Source of the DNA: Pempheris klunzingeri
Lineage: Eukaryota; Chordata; Actinopteri; Acropomatiformes; Pempheridae
NCBI RefSeq assembly: GCF_042242105.1
Contig: NC_092027.1
Location: forward strand, 13,696,721-13,760,720
DNA: 64,000 nt
Direction of reading: 5' to 3'
Under the pieces are notes generated by a model. That model was not told the origin of the DNA, made no database searches, and saw only the letters and a program-made list of their open reading frames with translations. This document shows, one piece after another, positions 30,916 through 43,800 of this stretch. How positions within the stretch are numbered: position 1 is the first letter of the stretch; every line of letters starts with the position of its first letter. The translations under genes and the position numbers were made by a program.

Positions 30916-31515
30916 TACAAACTGTTATGTCATTTTAATGCTTTTCTACAGCATTAGACGGTTGTGCATCGCATCTTTACAAAGCTGTGTACGTGTTCTA
31001 CAAAGCAAAATCTTGCTGTAGCGCAAGTCAAATACGGGAGTAGAAGGTGTCAGGTAAGTTCTATGGCTATCCTCATGTTAACATGTGGACCTATCACGTC
31101 ACTCACCCAAAAATCCACAACCACATAGGAGCATCACGTCTAAAAAGTGAACAATTCCATGGCACATCTTTGTTCCATTGTGCTTGATTGCATAGAAATC
31201 ATCATAAAAAAGAGAAAAAAATCTTTTTGTCTGAAGCCATGATCCATTAATAAAGCATACGATGTAAAAGCTTTTGACTTTGTGTTTCAGAGTAGGTTTT
31301 GGGTAATGACAAAGCATACAGTGTAATTGGAATGTATTAAAAGTAATCATTTGATTCCTGAAAAGTTCACCAGTGAACGGACGTGTGATAAAAACTCAAG
31401 GATAAAGGACATTGGCAAGATGACACAATATTATTTGGTGTATATACATGATATACTTGAAGTATGTCCCTTACTTTTCAAAGTTACATAGCAATTTGTG
31501 AGGCAAACTGCCATT

Positions 31516-31521
31516 TTTATT
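31516..31521 (-). terminator. ndrg1: Candidate ndrg1 poly(A) signal
   Basis: TTTATT on the plus strand is AATAAA for the leftward ndrg1 transcript, about 660 bp beyond its stop. With the ccn4 signal at 30,910 it leaves about 600 bp between the convergent transcripts. Confidence 0.45.
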
Positions 31522-32176
31522 AATCGAAGTGCCTTCCCATTTTCTCTCCACATCTACAAATCTGCTCCTACGTACAAACGACAACACTTCAAACATGGAA
31601 AATAAAGAATAAATGATCAAACAATTACAGTGAGAACAGAAAACAGTCATTTACAGTCAGGTATATTTGAGAAAGCTGTGTCAATATGGTAAAAATGGAT
31701 AAAAACTGGGTGACGGAATGCAGAAATGAAAATTAAAACAATTTTTTTTAAATGTATGAGAGATTATGAGAGATGCATGTACAAGCTGGTGTACTCGAAG
31801 CCACAGCTTTCTCCGACATTCTCTGCTTCGGTGTCCCCAGACGTTGCATTGCCCCTAACTGCACACTCATCAGACCAAGAAGCACAGGAGCACTCTTTGT
31901 TCAGATATTTCCCTCAAGAAGTTCCTCAGCACAGGCATACAGTTGGCCATCACCTCTCACTCAAAAGACATCATATTTTCAAATTGGGGCATCTCAGTTG
32001 CACTGAATAATGCGCAGGTGACTGTCTATTGTGCGTTTTTACAATTCCAGGTGATCTATCTTAGTTTCCCCTCTCCACATCGGCGTGTATGTGCCTGGGA
32101 ATGGGTGTGTCAGTTAGAGGCAGCGCAAACCGAAGGGACCTTAAGAGGTTTGGGTGTCTGGAGAGTGGAGGTCGAC

Positions 32177-35100
32177 TTAGCAGGACACTTCGGTTGACTT
32201 GGGCACGGCTTGGTCCACGTTGCTGGTGGCTGTGCCGTCCATGGAGTCTGTGTGGGAGCGACCTCGCTGGTTCTCGGTCGTGTGGCTGCGGCTGCGGCTG
32301 CCCTCGTTGGTGTGCGAGCGGGAGCGGGTTCCCTCGCTGGTGTGGGAGCGTGAGCGGTTGCCGTCGAAGGAGGTGACGCTGGAGCCAGAGGCGGTGCGGG
32401 AGCGGACCAGCCGGGTCATGCTGGCAGAGGGCACTGAGGGGAGAGAGGAGGAGGAGGAGGATGATTTAATAAATGCACTGTTCTAACTGAGGATTATTCC
32501 AGTACTACTGTGGGGCACTGGTGGAAAGTAACTACATACTTTTACTCAAGTGCATTCATGAGGTTCTTAGTTTCATGTTACTGTTGGGAAATATTGTATA
32601 TTTTTGTCAACTACATACATCTGAGAGCTATAGTCATAGTTAAACTTATTACTTTGCAGATTAAGATTTTGAAAACTTAAATGAGCAACTACAATATTAA
32701 AATGCTGTTTATATATCAATGGTGAATTTCCAACGGTGTAACAGGTACCAACATAGCTGTGATCATTTGACCTGAATAGTGGGCATTCTTACTTTAAGAA
32801 TTTGAGTAAACTCATTGACAATGCCAGCACACTTTTTCTTAAGTGCAGTTTTGAATGCAAGACAAATTCTGAATGCTTCTTCAACTACTGTTCTCTGCAC
32901 ACTGCGTAGTATAATAAACATCTGGAGTTAACCTTAGGCTGAATTCAAGTTACACCCCAGTGAGTACATGAGTCATTTATTAACCAACACTGAGGCCGTG
33001 AAGAGGAGAATGTGAGGCCACAGATCTTCAGCTCACCACAAGGTGTCAGAAAACTGGGTGTCGTATATAATTGTATGTAGGAAGTGACAAATTTAACCTA
33101 AAATCTCCTGAAAAGTGCATGTCATCAAAGTAAAAATGCTGTGAGTCTTGTATACTTACTATATCCCATGCCCTGAATGAAGTATTTGAAAGCTTCTGTC
33201 AGTTTGCCAGGCTGCAGAGAAGAAAAGAACAAGGAGGGAGATATTCAGTGCTCTTGTCATTAATTATCACACTTGGTAACATAACATTGACGGACTTAAT
33301 CTCTCATCCAGCGGCTTACTGCTCAGAGTCTGAGATATGACAGCTGCTATGAGCAGGTGCTGCGCAGCGCAGGGTGGAGGATTACAGCCTGACAACTGTG
33401 GTTCATGTCTGCTACTTGCTAATGCTCTTAAGTGGAACCTTCTTATGCCATCCACCCGTCCACCTGACCCTTTGCCCCGATTATCCTGCCCTACCCAGTC
33501 TGCTCTACAATGTTAACAGTGCTGAGCTTTTTTCTATTTCTGTCAATTAAACGCCAAGACATACACACCTGGTCAACCTGGGGCATGCCTCCACAGTCAG
33601 CCATCTGGAGAGAGGAGGGAAAGCACAAAAGAGACCATCAGCATTTAGCATGCTGGCACTTGTACATTCACACAGCAGTGGGCACATGCCATTACCCCCC
33701 ATTACGCTCAACATCTCCCATTTGAACACGCCGAACACCTTGTCCCTGCTACCTCCAACCAGTGTTCCTCTAGACCATGAACAGTTAACACCAATAAATG
33801 GCTCCCATTTTAGCTCTAACAGCCATTTAGTTTCAGTTGTGGATCATAAAAGGTTGCCATAGGCCAACACAAGTAGGTCAGCTGCAGCAGATTGCGTCCT
33901 CGGAGGCGACATGCATACGCACGTGGCCTCTGAAGACGCATTCAACTCTCCTAACCCTGGTTAATATGTCACCAGATATATGCTGAGCCACTGGAATCTT
34001 ATCAGCCGATATGTTTCCATCAAGGCTATTATAATCTGAATGAGCATATGTGGCAGGAGGTGGAGGCAGCCAAAGAATGAAGGGAGAGAAACAGGCCTTT
34101 ACCTTGAGCAGGGTAGTCTTTGTTGGGTCCAGCTTGGTGTTGCACTCAACCTGTGGGTATAAATTAAACTATTCAGCAAAGTCTGAATCATTGCACTGTT
34201 CATACTTTGCAGGTTGAGTATAGATATATAGATTGCTATGGCTAAAATAATGCATTTGAAATGAAAATATCTTAGCAGATTAAAACTACTCTGCGTCACT
34301 TGATTTCTGTTCCTAACTTTGGTCTTGCCTAAGTTATATTAAACTGTTGTCCTTCAGTGTTTCATTCTTTCCTGTCTTGCATTTAGAGCAAGAGGCTAAA
34401 TTGAATGGAAAATAGTACAAGCTAGCTGGGTTAGCAGTGGTGGGAATGGCTGAGATTGTGCCTCAACTCACCACAGCCTCCACAGCCGGAGAGTTGTCGC
34501 CAACCACCAGCAGAGAAGGGCACCTGGATAAGGGAAACACATTCAATTACAATCAGCAATTGGTGAAATATTACAAAAAAAATACTGGGATTTTAAATAA
34601 AATATTCAGCAAGTGGTTTGATTGTTGCTTCATGACAACCTACTTGAGGGTTCTGACATTGCTTCCAGGGACTGGCCTCTCAATTTCCAGATCCCTCCGA
34701 CTGTAGAGAGAGAGAGAGAGATGTTATAGAAGATACTAACTAAAATTTAAAACTGGTTGTCAGTGTATTTTTAGCACTGGGATGCCCAGTCAAAAACGCC
34801 CTGTACTACCTGTGATAGCTGCATGTTTTTATTGACTTTTATGAGTTTTCTTTACCTCTCATAGGACTTGACAAACAGATGCAGGTTAAACTGATTCATG
34901 TCGTTTAGGATGTGATGGCGGTATGTTCCGATCAGGTCATGGTTGTGGTGGATCTCCTCCTGTTGAGACCAAACACAAAATCTGTTTAATTCCCTCAGAC
35001 CTGCAGACCTAGAAATGCTACAGTAGTTAACAGCATACTGCCCTGGAACCAGTGCAGGGAGATTTAGGTAACAATCATAATGAACTCAAAGAGAATCTGA

Positions 35101-38100
35101 ATCTGTACCTTTCCAAAGAGGTGTGTGATGATCATGTCAGGCATAGCATGAGTCCAGCCACTGATCTGAAATAAGACGTACAAACTACATTTAGCTCTAA
35201 TGCAGCATTTATCTTTTCATCAGCCTGTGGGGATGTTTCAGAAACTAATTTAAAAGGTACCATGTGGGTGTATGTTTGAGATTTAATGTGTGGGCTTGAT
35301 GTGTGTGTGACCTTGTGTGCAGCCCAGTCCATCCATCCCTCAGCACATGGGTTGATGTTGATGAGCAGAAGCCCCTCTACCATGTTTGGGTAGTCCAGCT
35401 AAAAGGCACAAAAACATGCAATTTGTGATCAATGTGATCAACACACAATATTACATTTAGCTAAATATACATGTAAAAATGGGTTCTGGCTGCCTATAAT
35501 TTGGGGTATTTTAAAATCTTTTTATTCTCATCAAGACATGTTTTGGTTGTTATTATTATTCTTATTATTATTATCATTTGTATTATGTTATTTTTCATTA
35601 TTTTATTATTGAATTTTGGTTTAATCCTGATTTTGTGGCAGATTCGGTGTTACCTGTCAGTAACTTTTTGTTTTTCCTGCTTATCTTGGCCAGGATATAT
35701 TTTTTGATGTCAAAGCCTTCCTGGTTAAATACATTTCAAATGAAACCCACATTGTGCAATGAGGCACACTTAGTCATACTTAGTTACTGAGAAGGCTGCA
35801 GCAAGGAGTTAAAAGTTCTATCTCTGTCAGCTTTGTGTCAACAGAGTGAGCCTTCCTCCTGAGCACAGTGTTAGTGTTGAGCTGATCTGGAACATTCCTG
35901 AGGCTTTTATGGCTCAGCGGGCTCTAGCAATAAGCAGCGTTATATTGCCAAAATCAGCAAAAAAGAAGAAACACATTAGCTGGCTTTGCTAATCCTAAAT
36001 TGATTAAAATCATTAAGCCTGATTGAGAGAAGAAACTTACAGCGAATCTGGTCAGAATGTAGGCCCCGGCCCCTATGCCCATTCCAATGACACTCTTCAG
36101 CCTGCAGTCAAACACATGCGATCGGAACAGATTAGAAAAAAAATCTTATAACTGAGTGTGAACAGTTGGTGTGAAAATTGCAGCTGAACTTACCCAAAGT
36201 GCTTGAGCACCAGTGGGAGGGTCTCAGAGAGCTGGTCCATAGAAGGGTACTCATATCTGGAAAACAAATTATTACAAAAATTATTACAAATTGTTACAAA
36301 CAATTAAAATAATAATCACTATCTCATTAAGGGTCTATTTTGCTCCTTATTGTTGATATCAGCCTGTAATAGCCATAGCCTGTGTTATATTATCATGTTC
36401 AGTGTTCAGGAAGTGTTAGCATGAGGCAAAGTCCCACCATCAAAGCAGAGATTAGGCTGAACAAGATAAACACCTGTCCCTACAACACACTGGTGAAATA
36501 AGGTCGTCTTAAGTACATCCGCAGTGATCTACAGTACCTGTCGCACCAAAGGTCACAGACTGCTTGACATACATTAAGTGCCTGTGTGTGTGTGTGTGTG
36601 TGTGTTTATGACTTAGTGTGTTTGTGTGTCTGGCTCACCCAGTGGAAAAGGTGTTAGCTCCCTCATGCTGCCCAGGGGCATCAACATGGCACACAGCAAA
36701 GTGCTGCATGATCTCTGACATGTCCTCATGGTTGAAGAGCATGTTCCAGCAGGTTTTATCTGGAAAATGAAGTGGGGGTGGATGGATGAGTGATCCTTAG
36801 CTGATAAGCAGAAATTACTTCTAGTAACCTGCGACAAAGTGAAGGACTTGCAGAGATTGCTTTGGTATAACATGCAAGCGTTGTGTCCAATCATCTTACA
36901 AAATGTTGTCAGTAAGGTTGAAAGAGCTTAGATAATGCAATGTTAAAGATTTAATATAAACTCAATTTGGTGAACCTAATCTAATCCCACATTGTACAGT
37001 AATTCAAAATGCCCCAGAGAGAAAGCACCTAGAAAGAACTGAAAAAGGAGCCAGGCTTACGGTTCAGTCCAATGTCATGGAAGGTGAGGATCACTGGTCT
37101 GTCAGCCTTGGGAACCCCCTTCATTGTACAATGGATTCTTCCATGAGGAGTCTCCACATCATGTTCCTATAGATGCCAAAAAATACAACACTTAGCATAG
37201 TGTGTAAATAAAAAAACAACAAAAAAAAAAGCAAAGTAAACGTATTCAGCCTTAACGAATACGAAGATGAGGTAAATGTTGCGCTTCAGCAGTATATCCA
37301 ACTATAGAGTGATATGTCCAGCCTGAATACATTTAGCACAACTACCATAGCAGCTAACCACACCAAGGATCTTCCTTTATACATTTCAGTTTGCAATGAT
37401 GCATTCACAAAATGTTTCTAATGTGTCTCATCTAATTGTAGAAATTTGTTTTAACGTTATCAAATTTTAAATCTTTTTCTTTCAATTTTTAAAACTACAC
37501 TCCAGCCAGACTAAGAACACATTTTAAAGATTGACCACTTATCAAAATTCAGGCCATTCTTTCCAATAAGCCACAAAACAAAAAGATAAAACTATACTCA
37601 ATTTGGCACTGACACTTGTTCATCAACTCCAACTCCAGCAGCATAATCCAATAAATCTAATTGAAACCTACTCAAAGCAAACATTTCAACAAGGCCTTGA
37701 GTCTACTCACGCTGACTTCAATCTCAGCAACAATCATTTCCACATCAGAATCCTCCAGCACCATGTTTGCAGGAGAGGAATCCAATGCTGCACGCTACTG
37801 AAAAAGTGTAGTCTCAGTGGTTTCCTGAGCTATAGATCCAAATGCCGGTAAGCCTCTGAAGTTGTTTATTCCTGCTCTGAGAGCTGCGTTTTATACCCCC
37901 CGCTTACCGGTTGGCCTAAGCTCCTGGCCTCCCATGGTGCCTTGCAGGCTGGTCAAAACAAGCTAACTCTAGATGAAGAGATCCCTAAATTGGATCAGCC
38001 AATGTCAGCCAGAGGGGCATTGGCTACTGAGTTGACGTAAGTATGGGTGCGTGATCAATGGGAAAACATGGTGAATGAATGAGGGAGGGAAGACAGCAGT

Positions 38101-40834
38101 CATTATTCAGCAATATTTCAGGAAATATTTCCCAAAAAACTGGCTATGCTGACTGACCTTTGACTAAAATCAAAATTTAACACAGCAGTGAACTGTCACT
38201 GCATGTACTGTCTATATGTATTTCAATGTGAAATTTTTAACTCTAAATGCTGGTAATTTTCAAGATTTTTGTAAAAAATATTTTTCTAAATAAAGTTGTA
38301 TAATACTGTATTAATAATGTTAACTTTATTTCAAGGTGTTCGTCATCCTGATAAGTGTGTATTCAAAGAATTTTTCTCCAAAATGAGATGCAACTTCATG
38401 TCTAAAAGTTGCTGCTCTTGTGACAGTATACCTACTATCACATCAGAACGACGTTACTGTAGAATAATTTGTGTAATTTGTTGTGTGTTGATTAAATCAT
38501 AAAAACACACAAATCTGCCCTCTAGTGACCTGACCTGTAGTTCAACACACTGGACAAGTTGACCTATTGGGTTGTTTTCAAACTATGGGATCTGCTCAGG
38601 AGGAACATCCAAGAAGGCAAATAACCTATTTACTGGACATGATGTACATGTAAACATCTAAGGATTCACCTCGCTCCGCCCATCCTCCGCCTCTACAGAT
38701 CACACTCAAGCACGCAGGCAAGCTAATCCTGCTACGCGACGTGTGTGCGTGCACGTATGCATGCGTGTGCACCTATGAAACACAAAGGGGGGGATGACAA
38801 AGCATTTGCTTGCCAATGTTTGTCTTTATCCATTTACTATCAATGTCAGGAGGAAACCTCCAAAATCTTCTCCCTCAACTCAGCCACCATAGAGATATCA
38901 TACAGTATCGTATTGTCCTGGATACTTCAGTGTTACACCAAAGAGATTTAGGGGCTCTTTGATGGGACTGGAAAGGGACTCATAGCCCAGTGAATGCCTG
39001 ACCAGAAAATGCATAACCTCACACATCCACAAGGTGGGAGAATAGTTCAGCAGTGGTTCTCAAAGTGGGATCGAGGGATCCCAAGGGGTCCTCGAGGGGG
39101 TTTCAGAGGGTCCCCAGGAAATGACTTTCTCTATAATATCATAAATAACACAATGACAGAATGTATGTCTCTTTTGGTCATGGGCCTCATGCACATTCTC
39201 TAATAAAACATGTAAAAGACAAAATCTCACCTGATCGCGGACTGAAACCAAATGTTTTCAAATGGAGGTCCAATTGTGGTCTAATCGGTTTCAATTTAGG
39301 GCTCCTCAACACGAAAACATTTGAGAACCACCACAGACAGACACTGACCTTTATCATTAGAAACTTCTTTTACCTTTTCTGAGTGTGAGGGTCTGAGAGC
39401 TGTCCATGGTTCTGAGAGGACCCCCAGACCCAGCACCACTCATTTGCTACCCAAAATGTGCGTGTGTGTCGATGTGTTGGAGAGGAGGGTGAAAGGGTTG
39501 ATGCACCGCGGCTGTGTACGTTAGTTTATAAATCCAGTCCAAAGTGTGTTTCATCACTTTGAGTAGCTGACTGAATTAGTGGAGGCACAATTAGATTTCA
39601 GTCCTAATAAAATCACAGCGGATGAGAAGTCATCACCAAGACAGATGGGCCACTGCAATAACTATGTTGATTAGTGTTTCTTTTTATCGACCACTAGATG
39701 GTACCACACAAGCTAAAAATAATGTGATACAGAATAAAACTGGTCATGTATACAACCAGTAATTGTCATCATCCGCCAACACAAGCTTCAAATAGTAAAG
39801 GTGGGTTTAAAACAATGAATACTGGTTCTTATTTCTTGTGTCTGCAAACATACCTTGATAACGAGCTGCTGTACGGCTTCTCTCAGGCCCTGCAAGGAAA
39901 GAACAGAGCAATGAAAATATGAAACTAATGCAATTACTGTGTAACATGCTATAATCTAATATCCTGAGGGCATCATCCTGTCACTTGAATGTATTTTCAC
40001 ATCTCTGTGACCTCTGTCATGTGAGTGTAATTTCAACTATGCAACTTTGTAGCTGTAGTATTATTTGTAGAACTCAGTGTTTTAAGTGGTAGGTTGAGTG
40101 ATAAGGACAGGGTTTCACACAAATCTAGATAGGTCCACTCATTTATGTGAATCCTAATGTGGTTTTAAAAAATGAATGTACAATATTAGAGAATGTACAT
40201 TTTGTAAGCAATAACTCTACAGCTAATAAGATGATTAGAAAAGCATTTATTTTTCATTCTTGATGAGGAGATATGCTTCCATTCCCATTTATTTGTTTAT
40301 TAGGTAGCTTGATATTTGATATCATATAAGGGTTCAGGTCCACAATTCTGAATTGCTAATTGTGAGATTGTGAGATGCATTTTTGAAAATTCTCTCCTAC
40401 ACAATTTCTATTAATAAGTCCTTTCTGAGTTCTTACTGACTGGCTACTGTGAGGTTCATGTAGACATATTGTATGGTATATTTTAAAAGTCTCTTTTCAA
40501 TTAAAGTTTGAATTATCAAAACAATTAATCCTCAAAACATGTTTTTGATTGCATCGATAGGTCAGATTCTTTGCCAGAGCAATGCCAGAGCAATGCCAGA
40601 TTATATGGCATATCGATTTAAAATGTGCACAAATTCTTAAATTCAGCAATGTGATGAAGCTATACATGTACTAATGAACTACACAAGTCAGGTATATATC
40701 ATGCAAAGCTGAGAGATACAGTATTCAAGCTGGTCAATACACATTTCAGAGAATTATTTATTGTTCAGGTTACATACCGGCAGTTCCCTGTCTACCAGCA
40801 GGGGTTTGGACTCAACAACCTGGATGTCGTCCAT
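32177..40834 (-). CDS. ndrg1: N-myc downstream regulated 1 (NDRG1), 15 coding exons
   Basis: NDRG1 is a cytosolic/endosomal NDR-family protein with an alpha/beta-hydrolase fold that lacks catalytic activity. It is induced by hypoxia, differentiation and stress. The coding exons on the minus strand are 40834-40778, 39889-39854, 37166-37061, 36759-36639, 36256-36194, 36101-36041, 35398-35312, 35165-35109, 34959-34856, 34700-34644, 34523-34472, 34150-34103, 33604-33569, 33211-33160 and 32433-32177. All phases agree, giving 397 aa (human 394). The N terminus is [19 protein letters not shown]. Diagnostic blocks include [87 protein letters not shown] and [12 protein letters not shown]. The tail [20 protein letters not shown] leads into serine/arginine-rich decapeptides and ends STEVSC. 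The decapeptides distinguish NDRG1 from NDRG2-4. The first coding exon also carries 18 nt of 5' UTR up to 40852. Confidence 0.96.
32517..32890 (+). repeat. AAGTACTTTTACTT dispersed repeat in the last ndrg1 intron
   Basis: It begins CACTGGTGGAAAGTAACTAC, then CTTTTACTCAAGTGCATTCA, contains ACTTTGCAGATTAAGATTTT, and ends CTGAATGCTTCTTCAACTAC. The layout parallels the copy at 51,277-51,740. It is a non-coding mobile-element remnant. Confidence 0.65.
37167..37710 (-). other. ndrg1: ndrg1 intron between alternative exon 1b and the first shared exon
   Basis: This is a 544-bp intron with a GTGAGT donor at its right end and a TATAG acceptor at its left end. Nothing else was recognised. Confidence 0.75.
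37711..37764 (-). CDS. ndrg1: Alternative first coding exon of ndrg1 (exon 1b)
   Basis: On the minus strand CAAACATGG starts an 18-codon open frame, [18 protein letters not shown]. It ends in phase 0 at a strong donor (AGC|GTGAGT). It joins in frame to the shared exon at 37166 that begins EHDVETPHG. The resulting isoform is 384 aa, replacing the 31 residues encoded by exons at 40,834 and 39,889. A TATA box lies about 125 bp upstream of the ATG, consistent with an independent promoter. The acidic N terminus is like those of other NDRG isoforms, and alternative NDRG N termini are known. No transcript data were available, so the exon is predicted from signals alone. Confidence 0.75.
37889..37895 (-). 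promoter_or_regulatory. ndrg1: TATA box of the ndrg1 internal promoter
   Basis: TATAAAA on the minus strand sits within GGGGGGTATAAAACGC. Transcription would start about 25-30 bp to the left, near 37,860, giving a 5' UTR of about 100 nt before the exon-1b ATG at 37,764. Confidence 0.65.
38516..38528 (-). promoter_or_regulatory. CTCF-like motif
   Basis: Read on the minus strand the sequence is TCACTAGAGGGCA. It matches the vertebrate CTCF core (CCASYAGRKGGCA) at all but one position as judged by eye. It lies between the two ndrg1 promoters. Confidence 0.4.
39051..39333 (+). mobile_element. hAT-type non-autonomous element (MITE)
   Basis: The left end is CAGTGGTTCTCAAAGTGGG and the right end is CATTTGAGAACCACCA. 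These form imperfect terminal inverted repeats of the hAT/Charlie type (CAGNGGTTCTCAA). The body includes GGGGTCCTCGAGGGGGTTTC and encodes nothing. About 283 bp, within an ndrg1 intron. Confidence 0.8.
39691..39702 (+). promoter_or_regulatory. Second CTCF-like motif
   Basis: CCACTAGATGGT matches the CTCF core except for the final position. It is in the opposite orientation to the motif at 38,516. Sequence match only. Confidence 0.3.
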
Positions 40835-40852
40835 TTCAAAGAGCTGCAGAGC

Positions 40853-43800
40853 CTGGAGATCACAGAGTTCAGAGTAGTTGGTGAAAGACTGGTTCAACCT
40901 GTGTTTCAGTGGTTGCGAAATGCTCTTATTTTACTTAATTTACTTGTTTTTAGTTAAGTAAAAAGTTATCACTTGACTTTTAAAAGGTGTGGCTTCAGGA
41001 GGCTGACTTGCAAACAATAAAATGACAGGAGCGTTTTGGTGGGCGTGTTGCGCAAAGCTAATAAAAAAAGTGAAGGACAGACCTGATCAAGCTCACGTAG
41101 ACACACACACACACACACACACAGGTGCACAGACACAGGAGCATGCAGAGACTGGCACTGTGATCTGCACTGACATGTGGACTACATAATGGGCCACACC
41201 TGTGAACCGCCCGCCAAAGAGACATACAGACAGGCTGATGAGGAGGCAGAGAAAAAGTCTCACAGACGACGTTTTGGAACTGAAAACTGAAGCAATCCCC
41301 TGCCTGACAGTGGTGTCAAGTTTAGGAGCATATTCCAAAAAAGAATAATAACGTCTTGTTCAACGAGAAAGAATGAGGGGAAGAAGACAGAAGAGGGGGA
41401 CAGACTAACAGAAAGAGACTGAGAAAGGCAGGGAGAAAAAGAAAAGAGGGAAAGGGGGAGTGTGAAAGAGGCCAGGCATCAGCTTGTGCTGTAGATCATG
41501 ATACTGTGTTGGAGGAGAGCAGGCAGGCTGCGGCTCTGCATGCAAATCAAATTAGCCAGTTAAGAGGGCTCTTTGTCCACTGGCACTGGTGGCTCCTGGG
41601 AGCCCGGGCCCTGCTCTCCTCTCTCCCCCTGCACACAGGCATACACACACACACACACAGGAAGCAACAGACACCCTGGTTCCCATCAACACATCCCAAC
41701 CTCTTTTCATCTCTGCTGGCTTTCTGGCTCCGTGCATTCTGTCACTTTTCTCTGTTTGTCCTAGTTTCTGCATGGTTGCAGTCGCTATGTTTGCTCTTTC
41801 CTGACTCCTTCCATCTGTTTTGTGCTCTCTGTCTTTCTGTTTGTCTTTGTGTATGGCCACAGAAAAAGAAACCTAATCAACCTACAGGACAGCAGTGTTG
41901 CTGTCAGACCAAGTGGTCTTTTAGAGGAAGTGATTCATGACATTTCAAATGTGGAGATGGCATTTATCCAGCAGAATACGCCCTGGACACACACACGCAC
42001 AAACATACACGTACACACATGCTCCTCTGACTGGGAGAGCAGAGACCGGAGCCAGCCGGATCTCACAATAGCACAGAGGAAGAGGAGTATCAGACAACAG
42101 GTTCATTTTTCTGCTGAGGCCTTCAAAAACATGGCCGCCACCACACTGCAGGAGCTTTGTTGAGGAGGACAAGAGATCAGCCCCCGTTGAGATTCCAGAG
42201 CCATGTGAGAGAAGACATGTTCATGACGCTGAAAAATGAAACAACTGCAGCCGTGTCAGACTGGAAAATGGGAGAAATCAGTCTGTGCATCAGCGCGTGG
42301 GAATCCTCTAAGCCTATTTTCATGACTATTTGCAAACACAGCTACGATAAAACCCGACCAGAGAGCTCATTAACAAACAAACAGAGAGCAGACCTCCTAT
42401 GTACTTGGCCACCATCACCACCTGTTAGCAGGCTGGCAGAAGAGGAGATCCTGGCTGGGCAGCAGCATGAGACAACTAGGTCAGCTGCTGTTTACGACTC
42501 TGGTATGCCTCCAACTGTTTACCTTGCTGAGCTAATGTTTCACCTGGCCAAGAAGTGCGGAGGGAGGGAGGTGTGTTAGTTTAACCCCACGGATCCCAAT
42601 CCCTAGCAATGAGATAGGAGCCCTGCTGTCATGACATTTCTTACGTAAAAAGATTTGTCATATTAATTTCATAGGTATAGAATTACATATCAGATCAGGG
42701 CAGATCACTGACACAGAAAAGATTACTACATTTAAAACACATGTATAAATGATAGTTGTGTCTGAAAAGTGTGAAAAAGGGACGAAGAGTTAAATGTTGT
42801 TTCTCACATTTCCAGTAAGCTGCCAAAAACAACAAGAAGCAATGAATATACATTGCTTATAAATATATATAAACAATATAGAAGAGGTGTTTTTGCAGTG
42901 GATCTCTTTCTCACAGGGATTTTGTCTTGCTGCTGCAGCAGGGGGTTTTCTTTAAACTGGCTTCACGCCAAACCTGCATGGTGTCATTGGCAGCAGTCAC
43001 ACACTGTCTTTAACCCAGTCAAACCAGTTCCTACATGCACATTCCCTATTGAAACTTATGTGATGGTCTTTTGAAAATGTCTGGCTGTGGGGAAGAAACT
43101 ATTCACTGAAACTGTTTTGGCCTGGCAGAAGTGCAACTGTGTTATGCAATCATGTACAGGAAACAGGGGGAGGATATAGGCTCGCAATTGTCCAAAAAGT
43201 GTAGCCAAAAATTAGCTGCACCATAAAAAGTCTGCGCTCGTCAGTGAAATACTAGTGGCCCATGTGGTTTCACTATTTCTGAAACAAGATCAAGATATAC
43301 GGATCAGTTGATTGAACATGTTTTTTCTATTATTCTGCTCTTATCATCCAGCTGATTATCCATTCCTCTTACAGGCTCTGGCAGTAGCCACGGTCCTCAT
43401 GAATAGGTTTTATGCGCTGATTCCTGAAAAGCAGACTTTTGGAAAATCCAGTGTTTTCACTTGACAACAAGATAATGTGGTTTTAGCTTTAGAGGGCCAA
43501 ACATCAACAGCAGTGACGCAGGCCTACGTAACACTTTAGTGCTTGTTTTCCACTGTAAATCCAGAGATATGACACACTGCTTTAAGCCAGAACTTCAGAA
43601 CAGCAGGAGCTCAAACTCTTCCTCTGCTCGCTGAGAAAGAGAAGCATATGTGCTGATTAGATTTGGACAGTGAGTCTCAATTTTAGAGAGCCACAATCAA
43701 GGCCAGGCCATCCCTTCTCCATATAGTTTTAAATCCACTAGCCTGTGGCATCCATCTGCAGAAACAATGATTGCTTCCCTAATCTTTGGGAACTTGCTTA

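Larger units (their letters stand above)
37900..39853 (-). other. ndrg1: ndrg1 intron region upstream of the internal promoter
   Basis: About 1.95 kb separate the internal promoter from the 36-nt exon at 39,854-39,889. It includes TGACGTAA at about 38,033 (CRE-like), TGCGTGATC near 38,047 (hypoxia-element-like core), a hAT-type MITE and two CTCF-like motifs listed separately. No exon was recognised. Confidence 0.5.

Noticed and set aside
32089..32486. Arg/Gly/Cys-rich plus-strand frames near 32,100-32,490
   Set aside because: Antisense shadow of the NDRG1 decapeptide exon.
41506..42579. Three overlapping plus-strand open frames of 144, 113 and 140 codons
   Set aside because: They lie in ndrg1 intron 1, overlap in different frames, are driven by CA-repeat and low-complexity sequence, and match no family I know.
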